Source: Carnimonas bestiolae
GTDB taxonomy: Bacteria; Pseudomonadota; Gammaproteobacteria; Pseudomonadales; Halomonadaceae
DNA: 64,000 nucleotides
Reading direction: 5' to 3' (one strand)
Assembly: GCF_051251125.1 (NCBI RefSeq)
Contig: NZ_JBPCZL010000002.1
The notes under the pieces are model-generated. The model was given only the letters and a program-made list of their open reading frames with translations, made no database searches and was not told the origin of the DNA. A program made the translations under genes and the position numbers. Shown here one piece after another: positions 60,993 to 64,000 of this stretch. Within the stretch, counting starts at the first letter, position 1, and the number at the start of each line of letters is the position of its first letter.

Positions 60993-62831
60993 ATGTGCGG
61001 GATCGTTGCTGCGATTGCTAGCCGAGAAGTACAAAACATTCTGTTGGAAGGGCTGAAACGGCTTGAGTATCGCGGCTACGACAGCGCCGGCATGGCGACC
61101 TTGAGCGACGATGGACAGCTTCAGCGTCAGCGCGAAGTAGGCAAGGTTGCCGCGCTGGAAACAGCTCTGGCGGAACATCCGCTGAAAGGCCACGTAGGCA
61201 TCGCGCATACGCGTTGGGCAACGCACGGCCGCCCCAATGCAGAAAACGCCCATCCGCATTTTTCCAAAGGCGAACTGGCGCTGGTGCACAACGGCATTAT
61301 CGAGAACCACGAAGCGCTGCGCGAAGAGCTTCAGGCCGAGGGATATAGCTTCGAGTCGGAAACCGATACTGAAGTCATGGCGCATCTGATCGAGCGCGAA
61401 TTCGAGCGCTGTGGCGATCTTTATCAAGCGACACTTAACGTGATCTCGCGCTTGGAAGGTGCTTTCGCCATTGCAGTGATGCACAAGCAAGCGCCCAACG
61501 AAATTATCGGTGCTCGTAAAGGCAGCCCGCTGGTAGTAGGCGTGGGAATCGACGAAGTATTTTTAGCCTCCGATCCGCTGGCGCTGCTGCAGGTCACCGA
61601 CCGCTTTATCTATCTGCGTGAAGGCGACATTGTGCGGCTTTCCGCTGGCTCTTTGATTGATATTACCGATCAGCAGGGTGAGCGCGTCGAGCGCGAGGTA
61701 GTGGTATACGAGCACGGCGACGGAGCCGCCAGCAAAGGCCACTTCCGCCACTTCATGCAGAAAGAGATTTTCGAACAGGCCGCTACCGTAGGCGCGACGC
61801 TGGAGGGCCGTTTGGGCGCCGACCACGTGCTGCCGCAAGCCTTTGGTGCCGATGCTGAAGCGCTGTTCGAGCAGGTGAAGTGCATCCACATTATCGCCTG
61901 TGGCACCAGCTATCACGCTGGAATGGTGGCCCGCTACTGGCTGGAGAAATTTGCCCGTATTCCCACCCTCGTCGAAGTGGCTTCCGAGTACCGCTACCGC
62001 GACGTCGTGGTACCCCCCGGCACGCTATTCGTTAGCATCTCCCAGTCGGGCGAAACCGCCGACACCCTTGCCGCACTGCGCCACGCTCAGCAAAGCGGCG
62101 ACTATCTCGGCAGCCTGGCCATCTGTAACGTTGCCGGCAGCTCGCTGGTGCGCGAATCCGAGCTATCGCTATTGACCATGGCCGGGCCCGAAATTGCCGT
62201 TGCCTCCACCAAAGCTACCACTACCCAGTTGACTGCGCTGATGCTCATGACGCTGTCACTGCGCCAGGTACGCTTCGGCGTCGACGACACCATCGTCGAG
62301 ATGGTCGAAGCACTGCGCCGACTGCCCAAAGCCATCGAGCGCACCCTGACCCTCAACGATAAGATCGAGCAGCTTTCGCAACGCTTCGTCGAAAAGCAGC
62401 ACGCCCTGTTCCTCGGACGCGGTGCACAGTTCCCCATCGCCCTTGAGGGCGCGCTCAAGCTCAAGGAAATTTCCTACATCCACGCCGAAGCCTACCCCGC
62501 CGGCGAGCTTAAACACGGCCCCCTCGCACTGGTCGACAGCGATATGCCCGTGATCGTGGTTGCACCCAACGATGAACTGCTCGAAAAGCTGAAATCCAAC
62601 CTGCAGGAAGTGCGCTCCCGCGGCGGCCAACTGTTCGTATTCGCCAACGAAGCCGCCGGCATCCAGGAAAGCGACGGCGTTACCGTCTTCCAACTCTCCG
62701 ACGCCGACGGCCAACTCGCCCCCATCATCTACACCATCCCGCTACAGCTGCTCGCCTACCACATCGCCGTCATGCGCGGCACCGACGTCGATCAGCCGAG
62801 GAACTTGGCGAAGAGTGTGACTGTGGAGTGA
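60993..62831 (+). CDS. glmS: Glutamine-fructose-6-phosphate aminotransferase (isomerizing)
   Basis: A 612-residue enzyme making glucosamine-6-phosphate. Cys2 in MCGIVAAIA is the glutaminase nucleophile, and TRWATHGRPNAENAHPH is the glutamine site. Two SIS domains (about 285-425 and 455-600) have ACGTSYHAGMVARYW and SISQSGETADTLAAL, and the C-terminus ends DVDQPRNLAKSVTVE. CAAGGAG precedes the ATG. No ribozyme-type leader is recognised. Confidence 0.97.
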   Translation: MCGIVAAIASREVQNILLEGLKRLEYRGYDSAGMATLSDDGQLQRQREVGKVAALETALAEHPLKGHVGIAHTRWATHGRPNAENAHPHFSKGELALVHNGIIENHEALREELQAEGYSFESETDTEVMAHLIEREFERCGDLYQATLNVISRLEGAFAIAVMHKQAPNEIIGARKGSPLVVGVGIDEVFLASDPLALLQVTDRFIYLREGDIVRLSAGSLIDITDQQGERVEREVVVYEHGDGAASKGHFRHFMQKEIFEQAATVGATLEGRLGADHVLPQAFGADAEALFEQVKCIHIIACGTSYHAGMVARYWLEKFARIPTLVEVASEYRYRDVVVPPGTLFVSISQSGETADTLAALRHAQQSGDYLGSLAICNVAGSSLVRESELSLLTMAGPEIAVASTKATTTQLTALMLMTLSLRQVRFGVDDTIVEMVEALRRLPKAIERTLTLNDKIEQLSQRFVEKQHALFLGRGAQFPIALEGALKLKEISYIHAEAYPAGELKHGPLALVDSDMPVIVVAPNDELLEKLKSNLQEVRSRGGQLFVFANEAAGIQESDGVTVFQLSDADGQLAPIIYTIPLQLLAYHIAVMRGTDVDQPRNLAKSVTVE

Positions 62832-62841
62832 AAACATAACT

Positions 62842-63396
62842 ATGTTAGAAACGGAACGATTAATTCTTCGGCAGTGGCGTGATGAAGACTATCCGGATTT
62901 TGCGCAGTTGAATGCGGATCCATTAGTGACGCGTTATTTTCCATCAGTACTCTCTGTAAAGGAGAGCTATGAGCGGGCTGATAAGTTGCGTTCACTTATT
63001 GCAAGCCGTGGATGGGGCTTGTGGGCGGTAGAGTTGAAAGCCACTGGTGAGTTTATCGGAGTTATCGGACTGCACGCTCATAATGACGATAGCGACCTTC
63101 CGTATGCACCATTAACCGAGATAGCCTGGCGTATTTTTCCCAGCCACTGGGGGCGTGGCTATGCACCAGAAGCGGCTCGATGTTCACTACAATTTGCTTT
63201 TGAACACCTCGAACTGGAAGCTGTGTACTCCTTCACCGCTCTGATCAATATCCCCTCTCAGAGAGTGATGATAAAGGCTGGTATGGTGAATACTGGCGAG
63301 GAGTTTGATCATCCTAAACTCGAAAGCGGTCATGATCTGGAGTGGCACTGTCTGTACCGCCTGACAAAGGACCAATGGCTAGCCTCATTGCGTTGA
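62842..63396 (+). CDS. GNAT-family N-acetyltransferase (RimJ/RimL type)
   Basis: A 184-residue acetyltransferase. It opens LETERLILRQWRDEDYPDFAQ and has the acetyl-CoA region WRIFPSHWGRGYAPEAARC in the RimJ/RimL layout. Substrate is unknown: ribosomal protein, amino acid or antibiotic. It begins 10 bases after glmS, but the codons and base composition look lower in GC than glmS, so it may be a later addition that can be co-transcribed. Confidence 0.85.
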   Translation: MLETERLILRQWRDEDYPDFAQLNADPLVTRYFPSVLSVKESYERADKLRSLIASRGWGLWAVELKATGEFIGVIGLHAHNDDSDLPYAPLTEIAWRIFPSHWGRGYAPEAARCSLQFAFEHLELEAVYSFTALINIPSQRVMIKAGMVNTGEEFDHPKLESGHDLEWHCLYRLTKDQWLASLR

Positions 63397-63698
63397 TCAC
63401 TTTCGCCGTTTGCCGAATAACTAAACGTTTCCGCCACTGCTCTAACATCTTAGATATCAAGTTGTTTCCGCCCCAGCGATCGCCGCGGCTCTTCTGCTTT
63501 TTCGATTGAACTATTATCTGGGTCTACGTATGAGCCGCACAGCCTAATTGTCCATGCGGCCTTTCCTTGTTACATCCTCTCTTCGTGCAGTACAGGGACC
63601 ACCTACCACCCAACACTGCTCCTGAACCTATCAGTTCGCTACCCCTACGCATCTTTCCTGATAACGGAATAGATGAATAGGAGTAGACGAACCCCTCT
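63397..63698. other. Spacer between the acetyltransferase and the TonB receptor
   Basis: A 302-base spacer between convergent genes. No hairpin terminator, RNA gene or protein-like frame stands out. Confidence 0.3.
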
Positions 63699-64000
63699 CT
63701 AAAACTCAAATCCCAATTTTGCCCAATACATGCGTCCCGGATTGCGGAAGGCGGTGTTGGCTGGGAAGCCGAAGCTTGAGTTGCCGGCGAGGTTGAGGTG
63801 CTCTGTGTATGTTTTGTCGAACACGTTGTCGACGCCGGTGCTTAGGGTGAAGTGGGAATCTATTTGGTAGGAGCCATTCAGTGAGAACACACTGAATCCG
63901 GATGAGCTGCCGAGATCCTGACCGGTAACATTGCCTTTGTGGTTGGCAGTGCGGTGTTGTGGCGCTACCAGGCGCCATAATCCTCCGACCATGTAATCGC
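63699..64000 (-). CDS. TonB-dependent outer-membrane receptor, C-terminal end (probable copper receptor)
   Basis: About 99 C-terminal residues are visible and the gene runs past the window edge. The barrel strands SLNGSYQIDSHFTLSTGVDN and the TonB-receptor ending YWAKLGFEF are clear, with NVFDKTYTEHLNLAGNSSFG between them. The EHLN-AGN-xFGFPA pattern recalls the OprC/NosA-type copper receptors and not siderophore receptors. The assignment to copper rests on this partial match. Confidence 0.75.
   Translation of the reverse strand, partial: DYMVGGLWRLVAPQHRTANHKGNVTGQDLGSSSGFSVFSLNGSYQIDSHFTLSTGVDNVFDKTYTEHLNLAGNSSFGFPANTAFRNPGRMYWAKLGFEF

Overview
The window reads as origin-proximal chromosome of a gammaproteobacterium with moderately GC-rich DNA. 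The order dnaN-dnaA / rpmH-rnpA-yidC-mnmE, then mnmG-rsmG-parA-parB-atpIBEFHAGDC-glmU-(DeoR)-glmS, is the pseudomonad/oceanospirillal origin arrangement. The NrtR-type NAD operon and the thiD-thiE-hemL order fit the same branch. A Halomonadaceae-like organism is my best guess; genus cannot be decided from sequence reading alone. I saw no tRNA, rRNA, CRISPR array, insertion sequence or prophage.

Layout. 0-2.8 kb: dnaN (partial) and dnaA on the minus strand, a DnaA-box-bearing spacer, then rpmH and rnpA on the plus strand. 3.2-7.2 kb: yidC, a small flavin split-barrel protein and mnmE. 7.3-12.8 kb: a PAP2 acid phosphatase fused to an autotransporter behind a Pho-box-like site, a membrane PQQ dehydrogenase, and a striking (GGCGT)20 tandem repeat. 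13-16.4 kb: LysR regulator, an AT-rich gene-poor stretch, surE and a thiol-oxidoreductase lipoprotein. 16.5-22.2 kb: minus-strand NAD operon nrtR-nadA-nadB-nadC-cysteine desulfurase. 22.6-26.2 kb: pqiABC lipid-transport operon. 26.5-30.8 kb: ugpBAEC glycerol-3-phosphate ABC importer behind a three-unit Pho box.

31-36 kb: a compact, translationally coupled four-gene cassette (SbnB-like dehydrogenase, Y4yA/type III-fold PLP decarboxylase, SbnA-like PLP synthase, MATE exporter) with a Fur-like site upstream. It has the parts to make and modify 2,3-diaminopropionate and export a product, but no condensing enzyme. It is the best candidate for an undescribed system here.

36-45.3 kb: mostly minus-strand housekeeping genes (rlmJ, an OmpA-family protein, hemW, rdgB, a P-loop protein with a decayed kinase half, hemL, thiE, thiD, hemJ) and erpA. 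45.4-46.2 kb: an AT-rich spacer with near-consensus DnaA boxes directly before mnmG, a second origin candidate. 46.2-62.8 kb: mnmG, rsmG, parAB, the complete F-type ATP synthase operon, glmU, a DeoR regulator and glmS, all plus strand. The right end holds a GNAT acetyltransferase and the C-terminus of a TonB-dependent (probably copper) receptor.

Functional themes: replication and segregation at the origin; phosphate response (two Pho-box-like sites before a surface phosphatase and the Ugp importer, which could act in sequence on phosphate esters); iron and cofactor metabolism (the Sbn-like cassette, NAD synthesis with a dedicated-looking cysteine desulfurase for the Fe-S enzyme NadA, ErpA, haem and thiamine genes). 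The mnmE and mnmG genes, usually neighbours in related genomes, are here about 39 kb apart with this mixed block between them.
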